Virus record (IMG/VR): IMGVR_UViG_3300049825_000186
Span: 1-26,036 of that record
Strand: one strand, 5' to 3'
DNA: 26,036 nucleotides
Origin: a virus
Below are positions 6,316 through 14,877 of this stretch, piece by piece. The position numbers and the translations under genes are program-made. How positions within the stretch are numbered: position 1 is the stretch's first letter; each line of letters opens with the position of its first letter. Below the pieces are notes generated by a model. That model worked only from the letters and a program-made list of their open reading frames with translations, ran no database searches and was not told the DNA's origin.

Positions 6316-8009
6316 GGCTTCATCGGCGGACGGGTAAGCATCCGAATTGGTCCGCGCAACATTGGCGCCTGGGTCTTGCCAGAGCGAACAGCGCGACTGA
6401 GCATCCGCACGTTGCCCTTCGTCATGGCGTCGGCTATCGGCCGGGCAATAGCACCAGCCACTGGGAACGCAAGCATTGGCGCCGTAACAGGGGCAGCAAG
6501 CGCAGAGCCGCCCATGCCAGCCGTCAGCAACGACATGAGCCCGCCAGAGCGTGGGGACAGTTTACCAACCCAACGCATGAACTCCTGGGTGTTCCCGCGC
6601 CCCTTGACTACGGTTCGGATCATGTCCAACTCATCGGCGGAAAATCCGCGACGCTTGGAGGCACTGTTTAAAATGCGGTCGAACTGTTGACGGATCGCGT
6701 TGTCAATGTTCCCGCCAGAGTTGGCGCGGCTCGTTTGCCTACCAGCACGGTCAAGGGCCTCGTCAACAATCTCGGACTTCCGAAGCCGCGCCCAATAGTC
6801 CCGCGCCTCCTTCAACGCTTTGACGCCCCCCTGAACGTCGCCCATCACAACGTCATCGGGCGTAAGTTTCGCCAGCATGTCGTCAATGCGTTTGACAATC
6901 TTGCCGGTAACTTTCGCGTCCTTCCAATTCATCGGGGCCGCAGCGTCTTTGACGACTTGGCGGACAAGATCCACGCCCTTGAGGGTGATGTTGCCGCCGT
7001 TGGCCGCGCTCTCAAGCTCGGCAAGACCAACTTTGCCGCCGGGGTGAAGCTGATCGTGGTATCCAAAGTCGGCAAGTTCACGCTTCAATTCCGCAAGCGT
7101 GTTTTGCATCGCTTCCGGTTTGATGATGATGCCCGCATCGTCCGCCCGCTTGTAGGCGTCCTGAGCCATGCTGCGGAGCTTGGCATTCGAAGGTGCAGGA
7201 CCATCTGCGACAGCATTCGGACGCCGCGCGCCGGCGGCACCGCCGACCACACCGCCCGCAAACTCGCCGTATCCCTTGGTGAATTCTGGCGCGACTTGAT
7301 CGAGAGCGCGGCCAGCCTCGGAACCAGCGAAAGCGGTCGCGGTCGGAACCATCGCGGCGGGACCGGCGAGGACGCCGCCAGTGGCGAACTGCGCAGCCTT
7401 GTCAACAAGGCGCTCGGCGGTCGTCTCGGCAGGGGGCGCATATTCGAAGTCGGCGAAAGTCGTCTTGCCCGTGGGGTCGGACGGGTCGTGCATGTTCCGC
7501 TTGAGCGTGTCACGCCACCCTGCCCCACCCCAATCATAGGCTGGCGTTCCGGGACCGGTCGGCGCCTCCGGCAAATCGAATTGACGGCGCAGGAAGTTGC
7601 CGCCGCCAACCATCAAATCGATAGGCACCCCAGGAAGCCCTAGGGCCGTGTCCACGACGTTGCTTCCTGCGCGGGCCGCTAGGTCCATGCGTGGGCGAGA
7701 TGCCGCCTGCGGACTCGTAGGGGTCACCTGGGCGGCTCTTGGCGCTGGGGCCTGCTCGTGGGGCAGGATGCCGTGACGGTTGACCATTTCACGGCGCTGG
7801 TCGCCAATATCGGCAAAGCCGTATTTGTCCGCATCGGGCGGTGTGAAGGTTTCGGGGCCACCTTGCGCCGATGGCGCCGGCGCGGGTTGCCCACCACCGT
7901 GCAGCGCCTGCACCTGACGCAAGATTTCCTCTTGCGACGGGTTCGTGCCTTCCGGCGGCGTCACGTTGTAGGTTTTGCCATCGGGCGCGGTGACGCGAAA
8001 GGTGGGCAT
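6312..8009 (-). CDS. Internal virion / DNA-ejection-type protein (565 aa)
   Basis: The N-terminus (MPTFRVTAPDGKTYNVTPPEG) is a short beta-rich motif often seen at the start of large podovirus virion proteins. Then come a Pro/Ala-rich linker (about 40-105), a Gly/Ala-rich hydrophobic section (about 205-262), a helical charged middle (about 270-460), and another hydrophobic Gly/Ala stretch (about 488-530, with LTAGMGGSALAAPVTA). Such mixed helical and membrane-active parts are typical of ejection proteins that cross the cell envelope with the DNA. It is one of three consecutive genes of this style between the nozzle and the tail fibre, matching the ejection cluster of podoviruses. Its start overlaps the upstream stop by one base (TAATG). 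Confidence 0.6.
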   Translation of the reverse strand: MPTFRVTAPDGKTYNVTPPEGTNPSQEEILRQVQALHGGGQPAPAPSAQGGPETFTPPDADKYGFADIGDQRREMVNRHGILPHEQAPAPRAAQVTPTSPQAASRPRMDLAARAGSNVVDTALGLPGVPIDLMVGGGNFLRRQFDLPEAPTGPGTPAYDWGGAGWRDTLKRNMHDPSDPTGKTTFADFEYAPPAETTAERLVDKAAQFATGGVLAGPAAMVPTATAFAGSEAGRALDQVAPEFTKGYGEFAGGVVGGAAGARRPNAVADGPAPSNAKLRSMAQDAYKRADDAGIIIKPEAMQNTLAELKRELADFGYHDQLHPGGKVGLAELESAANGGNITLKGVDLVRQVVKDAAAPMNWKDAKVTGKIVKRIDDMLAKLTPDDVVMGDVQGGVKALKEARDYWARLRKSEIVDEALDRAGRQTSRANSGGNIDNAIRQQFDRILNSASKRRGFSADELDMIRTVVKGRGNTQEFMRWVGKLSPRSGGLMSLLTAGMGGSALAAPVTAPMLAFPVAGAIARPIADAMTKGNVRMLSRAVRSGKTQAPMLRGPIRMLTRPPMKP

Positions 8010-9178
8010 TACGGCACAACCTCAATCTTCCAACCGTTGCCGCCGGCGGCCGGCGCTGCGGGCTCACTGCCCGGCAAAGCCACGGACGCGGGGTCGAATG
8101 ATTCCATGTTGTTCCGCTGGCGGCGAATGTTGATGAGCTGCACCCGCTGCGCCGCTGCGCGCTCGTTCAAGACCTTGATGCGGGCGATTTGAGCCCGAAC
8201 CACTTTCGGGTCATTCACGTTCGCAACAAGTTCGTTCCAGGCGCGCACCGCATCGCCTTCCGTCTGCACGCCGCTGTTGAGGCGCAAGCTGTCGTTGCGC
8301 ATCTTCTCAAGCGTTGACATCATGGTCGCGTAGTTCGTGCTGTTTTCGGTCGATGCGCCCGCGAAGTTCTGAGCCCGCGCCCCCAGGTTGTTGAAGAAAC
8401 CAAGATCGAGCTTGCCGCCCGCAATCATGCCGTCGATACCGTCCAACTGCGCGTTGATCGACTGCACACCCTGCACCGCGGCAATGTCCTCGTCCTCGGC
8501 CTTCTGCACCTGTGGCTTAGGCGCGGCGGCCGGGTCGGCCGGCAAACCTTCCGCACGAACGACCTTCGGCGCCCCCGGCGTGCTTCCCGGTGCGATCGCG
8601 TAGCCCTGCGGCGGCTGGAATACCGGCGTCTTGAGCGTCTGCATGTAATCCATGAACGTGCCCGGGTAGCCCTGCGCCTTCGCGGCTGCATACTCCCGCT
8701 GATCGTCGGTCGGGGCTGGGTTGTTTCGTGCAATCTGCGCATTGACGAACCCGCGCGCGCCCTCGCTTGCCCAGGGATCATCGACCAAGCCCAATTCCTG
8801 CGCGATCTGATCGGCTTTGGAAAGCGAAGGGTCGCCTAGTGATTTCTGGTAGGCCTCCAGCTTCGTCTTGAAACCAGCGCGGCCTTCTGCCTCTTCGCTG
8901 TCCGCGCGGCGTTGCTGCAATCCGCCGACAAGCGCATTTGCGAGACGCGCCGCGCCTTGGGTCCACGAAGCGACGGGCGAGTAATCCATGCCCTGCCCGA
9001 TCATTGCTTCCGCAATAGCACGTTCTTTCGCAACCTGCGCAGGCGTGCGGCCTGACGCATCCTGGGCGGCAGTCGGTGGCGGTTCACGCAACACTTGCTG
9101 CGGCTGCATCTGGCCGCCCATGTCCTGCTGCGTGAGCATCGGCTTAAAGCGCGGCATTGGAGGGGTCAACATTGCCAT
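8009..9178 (-). CDS. Internal virion / ejection-type protein (389 aa)
   Basis: No enzymatic motif is seen. The N-terminal ~50 residues are rich in Pro, Met and Gln. Residues about 48-150 are helical, with an internal motif SWTQGAARLANALVGGLQQRRAD seen in broken form here as SWTQGAARLANALVGG. A Pro-rich hinge lies at about 175-225, and the C-terminal half is helical with an Arg-rich end (RVQLINIRRQRNN). The composition resembles that of ejected podovirus proteins, and it stands between two similar genes. Translation is coupled to the 565 aa gene downstream (TAATG). Assignment rests on gene order and composition, so a tail-assembly protein is an alternative. Confidence 0.55.
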   Translation of the reverse strand: MAMLTPPMPRFKPMLTQQDMGGQMQPQQVLREPPPTAAQDASGRTPAQVAKERAIAEAMIGQGMDYSPVASWTQGAARLANALVGGLQQRRADSEEAEGRAGFKTKLEAYQKSLGDPSLSKADQIAQELGLVDDPWASEGARGFVNAQIARNNPAPTDDQREYAAAKAQGYPGTFMDYMQTLKTPVFQPPQGYAIAPGSTPGAPKVVRAEGLPADPAAAPKPQVQKAEDEDIAAVQGVQSINAQLDGIDGMIAGGKLDLGFFNNLGARAQNFAGASTENSTNYATMMSTLEKMRNDSLRLNSGVQTEGDAVRAWNELVANVNDPKVVRAQIARIKVLNERAAAQRVQLINIRRQRNNMESFDPASVALPGSEPAAPAAGGNGWKIEVVP

Positions 9179-9185
9179 TTGAACG

Positions 9186-10010
9186 TTACCACTTCATACC
9201 GGTCAAACCGGTTGTTGCCGATCCTGCAAGCCCGAACAAACCACCCATGAGCGCGCTGTTGTTCGCGTTCTTCATCTGCTGCTGGGCAACTTCGGCGTCA
9301 TATTTGTTCTTGACCATGCCCGCATAATCGACCCCGCCGACGCTTGCTTGCGGCGTGCCGACGAAATTCGGTTGGCTCACCTGCGATCCCGACATCAGCG
9401 CAGTAATTTCATTCAGGGGTTGATTTCGCTCGGTCAGGATTTCCTGAATCGCCTGTCCACGCCCGCCCAATGCCAACTGATCGTAAGCGTCGGTCTTGTG
9501 CTGGTTGAAATCGTCCATTTCCGTGTTCCACGCATCCGAACCCTGACGAATGCCGGAATTGATCAGCCGCGTTCGCATCGCTTCCTCATCCCGTGCGAAT
9601 TGCGGGTTGAGGCGCTTCGTGCCGAGGTCGAATAGGCGGCTTTCAACGGCTTCGTTGTTCAGATCAACCGGCCGATCGAGCAACCCGCCAAGCCGTGCGC
9701 CCTGATCGCGGGCGAGCGTGGCAAGGTTGATGTCCGACTGCGCGTTGATGTCGTGGAGTTGCTGACCTTGCGGCGATAGCGTTTGCGTGGCCGTGAAGCG
9801 CGGAATGTTGACCGTGCGCCCGTTGCTGTCGGTGTAAGAGTTTGTGCCGTTCTGCGCATAGCTCAACCCACCGTCAGGCCCGGCCTGATCCGTCATGTTG
9901 ACGAGCTGTTGAGCGACGGCCGTGTCGATATTCATGCCGGTCTGGGCCTGCGCCGTCTTCATCGGATCGGGGGCGGGGGGCGGTTTCGGGCTTTTCAATT
10001 GAACCTCCAT
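9186..10010 (-). CDS. Virion protein of the ejection/tail cluster (274 aa)
   Basis: The protein opens with a Pro/Lys-rich stretch (KSPKPPPAPDPMKTAQAQTG), followed by a mainly helical body with many Gln, Asn and Asp. The end is short and hydrophobic (about residues 251-270, ALMGGLFGLAGSATTG), which could interact with a membrane. Proteins with this start are common in the tail/ejection cluster of alphaproteobacterial podo-like phages, as far as I recall. It overlaps the upstream acetyltransferase gene by 16 bases. Function is inferred from neighbours: nozzle and adaptor upstream, other ejection-type genes downstream. Confidence 0.55.
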   Translation of the reverse strand: MEVQLKSPKPPPAPDPMKTAQAQTGMNIDTAVAQQLVNMTDQAGPDGGLSYAQNGTNSYTDSNGRTVNIPRFTATQTLSPQGQQLHDINAQSDINLATLARDQGARLGGLLDRPVDLNNEAVESRLFDLGTKRLNPQFARDEEAMRTRLINSGIRQGSDAWNTEMDDFNQHKTDAYDQLALGGRGQAIQEILTERNQPLNEITALMSGSQVSQPNFVGTPQASVGGVDYAGMVKNKYDAEVAQQQMKNANNSALMGGLFGLAGSATTGLTGMKW

Positions 10011-10381
10011 TCGTCGCGGAGCACGCCAAGCAATGTCGCGTCCCCGTCATCGTACCAATTGCGCAAGACGCCCTCTAACTTCGCCCCCATGCGCAAGCAC
10101 ATCGGAACCATCGACGGGCGGACGTGCATCGAAATGCGTTTAACCTTCAATTCGTCCCAAACGTAATCGGTGAAGAACCGAGAGAACGCGACCGGCCATG
10201 ACTTCGCAGTGTGCGCAATCGACAAATCCACGTTGCGACCGTTGAAGCCGTTCAGCACGATGCCGCCGACGATTTCGCCGTTCTGCGTGTAACCGATCGC
10301 GTGATACGGCTCGGAGAATTCGGCGCGGCAGCGTTCGCCGACGAACTGAGCAACCAGCGGGCCTTGGACGATTTCCATCAT
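9995..10381 (-). CDS. GNAT-family N-acetyltransferase
   Basis: This 128 aa protein has the compact GNAT pattern: a strand with GEIVGGIVL (about 35-43), a central helix (FSRFFTDYVWDEL), a strand KRISMHVRP, and the C-terminal LRMGAKLEGVLRNWYDD, which matches the RimJ/RimL-style end (G-x2-x-EG-x-LR). It would move an acetyl group from acetyl-CoA to an unknown acceptor, perhaps a virion or host protein. The acetyl-CoA loop is only weakly conserved. The gene is embedded among tail genes, overlapping the nozzle gene by four bases (ATGA) and the next gene by 16 bases, so it is expressed late. Similar enzymes are known in tail clusters of some podoviruses; substrate unknown. Confidence 0.78.
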   Translation of the reverse strand: MMEIVQGPLVAQFVGERCRAEFSEPYHAIGYTQNGEIVGGIVLNGFNGRNVDLSIAHTAKSWPVAFSRFFTDYVWDELKVKRISMHVRPSMVPMCLRMGAKLEGVLRNWYDDGDATLLGVLRDEWRFN

Positions 10382-11976
10382 CCCGGCGTCTTCCCGACCG
10401 TAAATTGCAAATCGATCCGCATCAGCTCAATGTCCGGCAAGGCATCCTGCCCCACCGTCACCTGCAAACTTGGCGCAACGGCCAAACCTTCACCCGTCAC
10501 CGCGACCCAATTCTTTTGCACGGTCTGTTCGGAACCCTCGCTCCAAACGAACGTGCCCCAAACGCCAGTGCCCCACGTGTTGCCACCCGAGAGCGGCGTG
10601 GCTGCGTTCGGAGCAGTCGGAAACCCGCTCACGTAATCGAAAGCGGTCGAAACCTTGTCGCCGATCGATTGCGACGTGAGATAGACCGGCCGCGCGAGGC
10701 TCACGAACTTCTGCAATGCGCCGGCGCCGCAGTCGGAAAACATCAGCGCCATTTTTGCCGTGTAGGAATCGCCCTGGTCGTTCCCGCCAACCTCGGCCTC
10801 GATCACCGTGCCGGTTGACGTTCCGAAAAACAGCCGGTCCTGATAGAGCCCCAACGAATGCGTGTCCCATCCGGTGTACCGGGTCCATGCCCCGGTGCGG
10901 ATGTTCGCGACAAAGCAGATTTCCGGCAGGGTCGAATAGGACGGCATCGCGACCAGCATCATTTGCTTGGTCGGCCACATTTCGACGTGCCACGGATAGA
11001 GGCCGACGCGATCGACAACCTCATCCGCCCATTCGTCTTCGATCTGGCGCGTGATGGCCTTCTGCCCCAATGCACCAAGGTCGGTCGTAATGGCTTGGGA
11101 CAACGGGACGATGCCAACGTCCGTCGCAATCGCCAAATCGCCACCGGCCCTAAACACCGCACGTTGCCCAAGGGGGCGGCCTACGCGATAGACGCCCTCA
11201 AGAGCCCACGAAGCAGCCGAGGCCGGGTCGGTGCCCTCGTAAATCGCAACCTCGCCCTCGCTCGTGACGAACACGCATTTCTCGCCAAGGCCGGACCCTG
11301 TATCGACCGCCCACGACCCGCCGAACACGAGCGAGCCGCCGCGCTTGAAAACACCGCCAAGCGGAAACTTTGTCGCCGCGCCGCCGATGCTGTCGGTTGC
11401 GAGATACCAAGAATTGAGGGTGTTCTTCTCCACGAAGAACAGGCGATTTTTGAACACCCAAACGTGCAGCAGGTTTTCGTCCGTGACGCCGGTAATTAGC
11501 GGGGCCGTGCCCCACGCCGCCCCATCGTAAATCAAGGGGGTGTCAACGCCATTCACAAGGCGGAGATACGTGCCACCCGATGTCGTAAATTGAACGAAGG
11601 CCCAATCGCCGCTTGTCAGCGCTGCAACCGCCGCGGCCGGCGATACTGCCGAATCGACAACGGTCGTAATGTCGTAAATCGCCGTATCGTTCGCCGCGAA
11701 CAGCTTCTTCGTTGCCCCGGCAACATAGGGGATGATCGCCCCAACACGCGTCCCTGCACCCACCGTAGCGTATAACTCAGAGCCGCCACGAACCCTTGCC
11801 CCCGTCGCAGTCGGGAACCAATTGTCTAAAACGTCTGCGCCGTCGCCCTTGTTCGAAACGCGGGCCTCGTTTCGAATCCAGCCGCGCAACGGTGCCGAAA
11901 AGCTCTGCATCCGCGCAATTTGAGTTTGGCGCGGGGGCGAGACTTGTTTGACGCGTTTCGCAACCGCAACCCTCAA
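10378..11976 (-). CDS. Tail nozzle / DNA-stabilisation protein (P22 gp10 or T7 gp12-like)
   Basis: With a TTG start at 11976 the protein is 532 aa. The first stop-free codon lies 24 codons earlier, but TTG gives a four-base overlap (TTGA) with the upstream adaptor gene and has a GTGAGGG box. An internal ATG at 11910 (MQSFSAPLRGW) has no clear ribosome site. The sequence begins with a Trp/Arg/Asn region (RGWIRNEA...LDNWFPTATGARVRGG) followed by repeated short beta units with aromatic and Gly residues, the style of beta-propeller nozzle proteins. The N-terminal motif is typical of the family that plugs podovirus tails. The position right after the gp11-like adaptor supports this. Confidence 0.7.
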   Translation of the reverse strand: MRVAVAKRVKQVSPPRQTQIARMQSFSAPLRGWIRNEARVSNKGDGADVLDNWFPTATGARVRGGSELYATVGAGTRVGAIIPYVAGATKKLFAANDTAIYDITTVVDSAVSPAAAVAALTSGDWAFVQFTTSGGTYLRLVNGVDTPLIYDGAAWGTAPLITGVTDENLLHVWVFKNRLFFVEKNTLNSWYLATDSIGGAATKFPLGGVFKRGGSLVFGGSWAVDTGSGLGEKCVFVTSEGEVAIYEGTDPASAASWALEGVYRVGRPLGQRAVFRAGGDLAIATDVGIVPLSQAITTDLGALGQKAITRQIEDEWADEVVDRVGLYPWHVEMWPTKQMMLVAMPSYSTLPEICFVANIRTGAWTRYTGWDTHSLGLYQDRLFFGTSTGTVIEAEVGGNDQGDSYTAKMALMFSDCGAGALQKFVSLARPVYLTSQSIGDKVSTAFDYVSGFPTAPNAATPLSGGNTWGTGVWGTFVWSEGSEQTVQKNWVAVTGEGLAVAPSLQVTVGQDALPDIELMRIDLQFTVGKTPG

Positions 11977-12674
11977 GGCGTAACCCTCACGTCCCCAAAT
12001 TCGTCTTCGTAATCGCCATGCGCAAGGTCGCGCGCCATCAAGCCCCAATCGTGCGAGGCTTCGGTTTCAAGCATCCGCTCGAACGACGACAGCGCCTCGG
12101 CATAGTCCAAGCCCTTCGCCGCCTTCCAGCGCCACACCAGCCCAAGGCGGATAAGGCGCTCGCTGATCCGGGCCGTGTCGGTGTCGTAGGTCCATTCGGC
12201 AATGTTGCCCGGCGTACCCGATCCGACTTGATAGATCGGCTTCGACGATTGGTAGCTTAGCGTGTAGGCTTCATCGTCCGCCGGCGCACTGTGGAACTTC
12301 ACATAGCCGCCCTCGATCTGATAGGCGGGCCTGGTCGAAATCACTTGCAGCGATGTGGCGCTGATCCATTCCGGCGCGGTAAGGGGACCAACGGCCCAAA
12401 ACGAAGACGTTGACCCGTCACGCGACAGCGCAGGCATTTTCGACAAGCGCGAAAAATCGGACGGCAAGGCAAAGTCCGTTGTCGTGCCGTCGCCCGTGAT
12501 TGCGTATGTGCTATGCAGCGCCCGCCAATCGTGACGCAATGCAAGGTCGTCGATCGTCTCTTGCGCCCATTCGACCATTTGCAACCACGTCTCTTCCGCC
12601 GACCCCATAACCGAGGTCGGAGGCGTGAGGCCGCATTGTCGAGCTGCGCGAGCGACGATCGTTAAAAGCGTCAT
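11973..12674 (-). CDS. Head-tail adaptor / tail tubular protein A (gp11-like)
   Basis: This 233 aa protein resembles the T7 gp11/P22 gp4 adaptor class. It has an N-terminal helical bundle (residues about 1-50, with ARAARQCGLTPPTSV and AQETIDDLALRHDW), then a beta-rich part beginning TYAITGDGTTTDFALPSDFSRL, and a helical C-terminal part (about 165-215). It would form the ring between portal and nozzle. It is immediately upstream of the nozzle-like gene and overlaps the preceding gene by four bases (ATGA). Full length for the family. Confidence 0.75.
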   Translation of the reverse strand: MTLLTIVARAARQCGLTPPTSVMGSAEETWLQMVEWAQETIDDLALRHDWRALHSTYAITGDGTTTDFALPSDFSRLSKMPALSRDGSTSSFWAVGPLTAPEWISATSLQVISTRPAYQIEGGYVKFHSAPADDEAYTLSYQSSKPIYQVGSGTPGNIAEWTYDTDTARISERLIRLGLVWRWKAAKGLDYAEALSSFERMLETEASHDWGLMARDLAHGDYEDEFGDVRVTP

Positions 12675-13288
12675 GCCGCGGCTTCTTCCTCAACCGGCGC
12701 CTTGGCCTTGCCCTTCTTCGGTTCGGCGCGGGCTTCCTGCATCGCCGCGATCTGCGCCCGCAATGCGTCCATATCGTTCGACAGACGAAGGTTTTCCGCC
12801 CGTACCGCTTCCATGTCAGGATTGACCGAGGCCAGCATGGTCTTGGCCTTCGCGATGATGTCGCGCGCCTTGGGGCCGAGCATCGAGGCAATGCCGCGCT
12901 CGTCAACCGCAACCAGCGCCTCAACGGTCGTAATCTTCGACGCCTCAAGCGTCTTGATCATCGCGGGCGTGAGGTCCGCGAGGTCTTCCAGCGGTGTCCC
13001 GCTCACGCTGTTGTCGAGACCTTCTTTCCAGCGGGCGTAATGGTCGCGGAAAGTGGAACGCGGAATGTCCAAAATCCCCTCGCCGTCCTTCATCGCAAGC
13101 CAGTCGTCCGTGATGAGGTCGGAATTCTCTTGCTTTGGCGAACCGGCAGACGGGATGCGCTGATAGGCAACCTCAACGTCGCGATAAACCTTGCGGCCCG
13201 CGATTTTCGATTGCACCGGATGTTCCTGCGCTTCGGTCGTGAAAATCACCGTCACGCCGTCATATTGGAAGGAGTATTCTTTCGCCAT
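12671..13288 (-). CDS. Virion-module protein with HhH-like motif and coiled coil (205 aa)
   Basis: The N-terminal part (about 1-100) is mixed, with YSFQYDGVTVIFTTE and basic stretches. Residues about 105-152 (DLTPAMIKTLEASKITTVEA, then GIASMLGPKARDIIAKAK) read like a pair of helix-hairpin-helix units of the type found in DNA-binding or RNA polymerase alpha C-terminal domains. Residues about 160-188 are a coiled coil, and the end is Lys/Glu/Ala rich. It sits between decoration and adaptor genes, where head-completion proteins are often encoded. No firm family match; a head-tail connector accessory or DNA-end binding role is speculative. Confidence 0.6.
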   Translation of the reverse strand: MAKEYSFQYDGVTVIFTTEAQEHPVQSKIAGRKVYRDVEVAYQRIPSAGSPKQENSDLITDDWLAMKDGEGILDIPRSTFRDHYARWKEGLDNSVSGTPLEDLADLTPAMIKTLEASKITTVEALVAVDERGIASMLGPKARDIIAKAKTMLASVNPDMEAVRAENLRLSNDMDALRAQIAAMQEARAEPKKGKAKAPVEEEAAA

Positions 13289-13313
13289 TTGAAACCTCGC
13301 GGGGGTGGAAAGA

Positions 13314-13335
13314 GGGAGGCAGTTTCCCGCCTCCC
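13314..13335 (-). terminator. Hairpin between capsid and tail gene blocks
   Basis: GGGAGGC (13314-13320) pairs perfectly with GCCTCCC (13329-13335) around an 8-base loop. On the minus strand it follows the decoration gene by nine bases and is followed by TCTTTCC, a short pyrimidine tail. It could partly terminate transcription so that capsid and decoration genes are expressed more than the tail genes behind it. Confidence 0.45.
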
Positions 13336-13344
13336 CTTATCTGC

Positions 13345-13842
13345 TTAGACGATCTGACCCTGAACGAATGGGCGAGAAATCGTAATCAGGCCCAAGCCTG
13401 AAGACGGCGTGCCGGTCGTGGTCGTAACCACGGCGTTAAGCACCTGTTCGCCGTTGACCGCCGCATCGTCAACGCTGCCGGGTGTCGCCGCCAGCATGAA
13501 GACGTTGGCGCCGGGGGCCATGGCGTTCGGAGCCTTCACAGCCGCAACGCCGCTGATCTGATACCAGCCGTATTGACTGGCAACATTGGCGGACATTGCA
13601 ACAGCGCAAGGACCGGACGCTGCGCCCGTCGCCGGAACAAGCGTGGTCGTGCCCAGATACGGGTCATAGATCACGAGTGAGCCGACAACCGTTGAGGCAA
13701 CGCCTTGCAGGTAGATGAATTCGCCGCCGCCGTAGGTATCATCGATACCGCTGACGATAGTTCCAAGCGGAAGCTTTTTTGTGGTGAGGGTGTCCGTGAA
13801 GATTTGCGGAAGAACCCACGATTCAGTGGAACGAAAAGCCAT
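13345..13842 (-). CDS. Head decoration-type protein (165 aa)
   Basis: The protein is rich in Val, Ala, Gly and Thr, has no charged clusters, and reads as a compact beta-rich fold (IVSGIDDTYGGGEFIYLQG, SGPCAVAMSANVASQYGWYQ). Its place directly after the major capsid protein and its length fit small trimeric decoration or stabilisation proteins (DUF2190-like style). A head fibre base is an alternative. Only 15 bases separate it from the capsid gene, so it is in the same transcription unit; a hairpin follows its stop. Confidence 0.6.
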   Translation of the reverse strand: MAFRSTESWVLPQIFTDTLTTKKLPLGTIVSGIDDTYGGGEFIYLQGVASTVVGSLVIYDPYLGTTTLVPATGAASGPCAVAMSANVASQYGWYQISGVAAVKAPNAMAPGANVFMLAATPGSVDDAAVNGEQVLNAVVTTTTGTPSSGLGLITISRPFVQGQIV

Positions 13843-13857
13843 GTGTTGGGTCCTCCC

Positions 13858-14844
13858 TTACGTATTGAGCAGCACGCCCTGCCCAGGCGCCCAATCGAGC
13901 GTCATGTTGCCGGCGAAGCCAATGAGGTTGATGGATGCGTCCTGGTTGACCGGAACGCGGCCCTCCCCGATCTGCTCAAGGTTGCGATCTTCGTGCGGAC
14001 GCAGGAAGAGATGGCGCGTGTTGAGCATGTACGTGGTATTTGCCGGGACGTTGCCGCCCTGACCGTTCGGCACAACATCGGCGCCCTTGTACTTGTAGGT
14101 TTCGAACCCCAAGTCGCCGTTCGTCGATGTCGTGATGCGCTGTAGGCCCTGCACTGCCGCCTCGAAGAAGATGAAATCTTCGTTCGACATCAGCACGAGG
14201 TCCGGCATGTCGGAGCCGCGAACCTGCGTGATCCAGAGCCGGTCCATGTAGAGCGATATATTTGTCGCGCTCTTGATCGCGCCGCCGTCCGTCAACGCTT
14301 GGTAGCGTTTGGAACGGGCAACGGTGTAGGTCGCACGGTTGATACCGCCGATCGTTCCCGTGGTGGGGTTTGAGGGAACCAAAAGCTGCAAGCCACCGAT
14401 CTGCTTACCGCCCGAAGCCGTTCCGTCCGAGCAACAGTCAGCATCGAGCTGGTTCTGTCCTTCGGACATCGCGTTCTCGATGCGGCTTTCGAGCAAGTCG
14501 ATGAGCTGGGCCTCGCCCTGGTTCATCAACAACTCTTCGCCGCTGATCGTAACCGCCAACATCGCGTACTTCGGATCGAACTCATACGAGCCGATCGTTT
14601 CGCTAGGTTGAATCGTCAACGGGTCGTAGCCGCGATAACGCGTCCACGTTGTGTTGCCAGAGTAGTGAAACTCTTGCAGGATCGTTCGTCCACCGCGCCA
14701 CGGCTTGATTTTGCCGCGCGTGCGAAGACGCCGAAGAACCGGATTGTTCGTGGACGTGCCGTCCGCCAGTTTGCCTGTGCGGCTGCGTGCAGTGGTCGCA
14801 ACGAGTTCCGATGCTTCGGTTACAGAAATTGAACCGATAGGCAT
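13858..14844 (-). CDS. Major capsid protein
   Basis: This 328 aa protein is preceded by the scaffold gene and followed by a decoration-type gene, the usual capsid order. The sequence has an N-terminal arm (residues about 1-45), then the conserved-looking segment NTTWTRYRGYDPLTIQPSET, FDPKYAMLAVTISGEELLMN and the spine helix AQLIDLLESRIENAMSEGQN, consistent with an HK97-fold E-loop and spine helix. The C-terminal part contains the ADVVPNGQGG and LGFETYKYKG strands. A strong AAAGGAT box precedes the ATG, as expected for a highly expressed gene. I recognise it as a phage major capsid family but cannot name the closest phage. Confidence 0.85.
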   Translation of the reverse strand: MPIGSISVTEASELVATTARSRTGKLADGTSTNNPVLRRLRTRGKIKPWRGGRTILQEFHYSGNTTWTRYRGYDPLTIQPSETIGSYEFDPKYAMLAVTISGEELLMNQGEAQLIDLLESRIENAMSEGQNQLDADCCSDGTASGGKQIGGLQLLVPSNPTTGTIGGINRATYTVARSKRYQALTDGGAIKSATNISLYMDRLWITQVRGSDMPDLVLMSNEDFIFFEAAVQGLQRITTSTNGDLGFETYKYKGADVVPNGQGGNVPANTTYMLNTRHLFLRPHEDRNLEQIGEGRVPVNQDASINLIGFAGNMTLDWAPGQGVLLNT

Positions 14845-14877
14845 TGGGGTAAATCCTTTTGTTGGGTTTGGTTCGTC

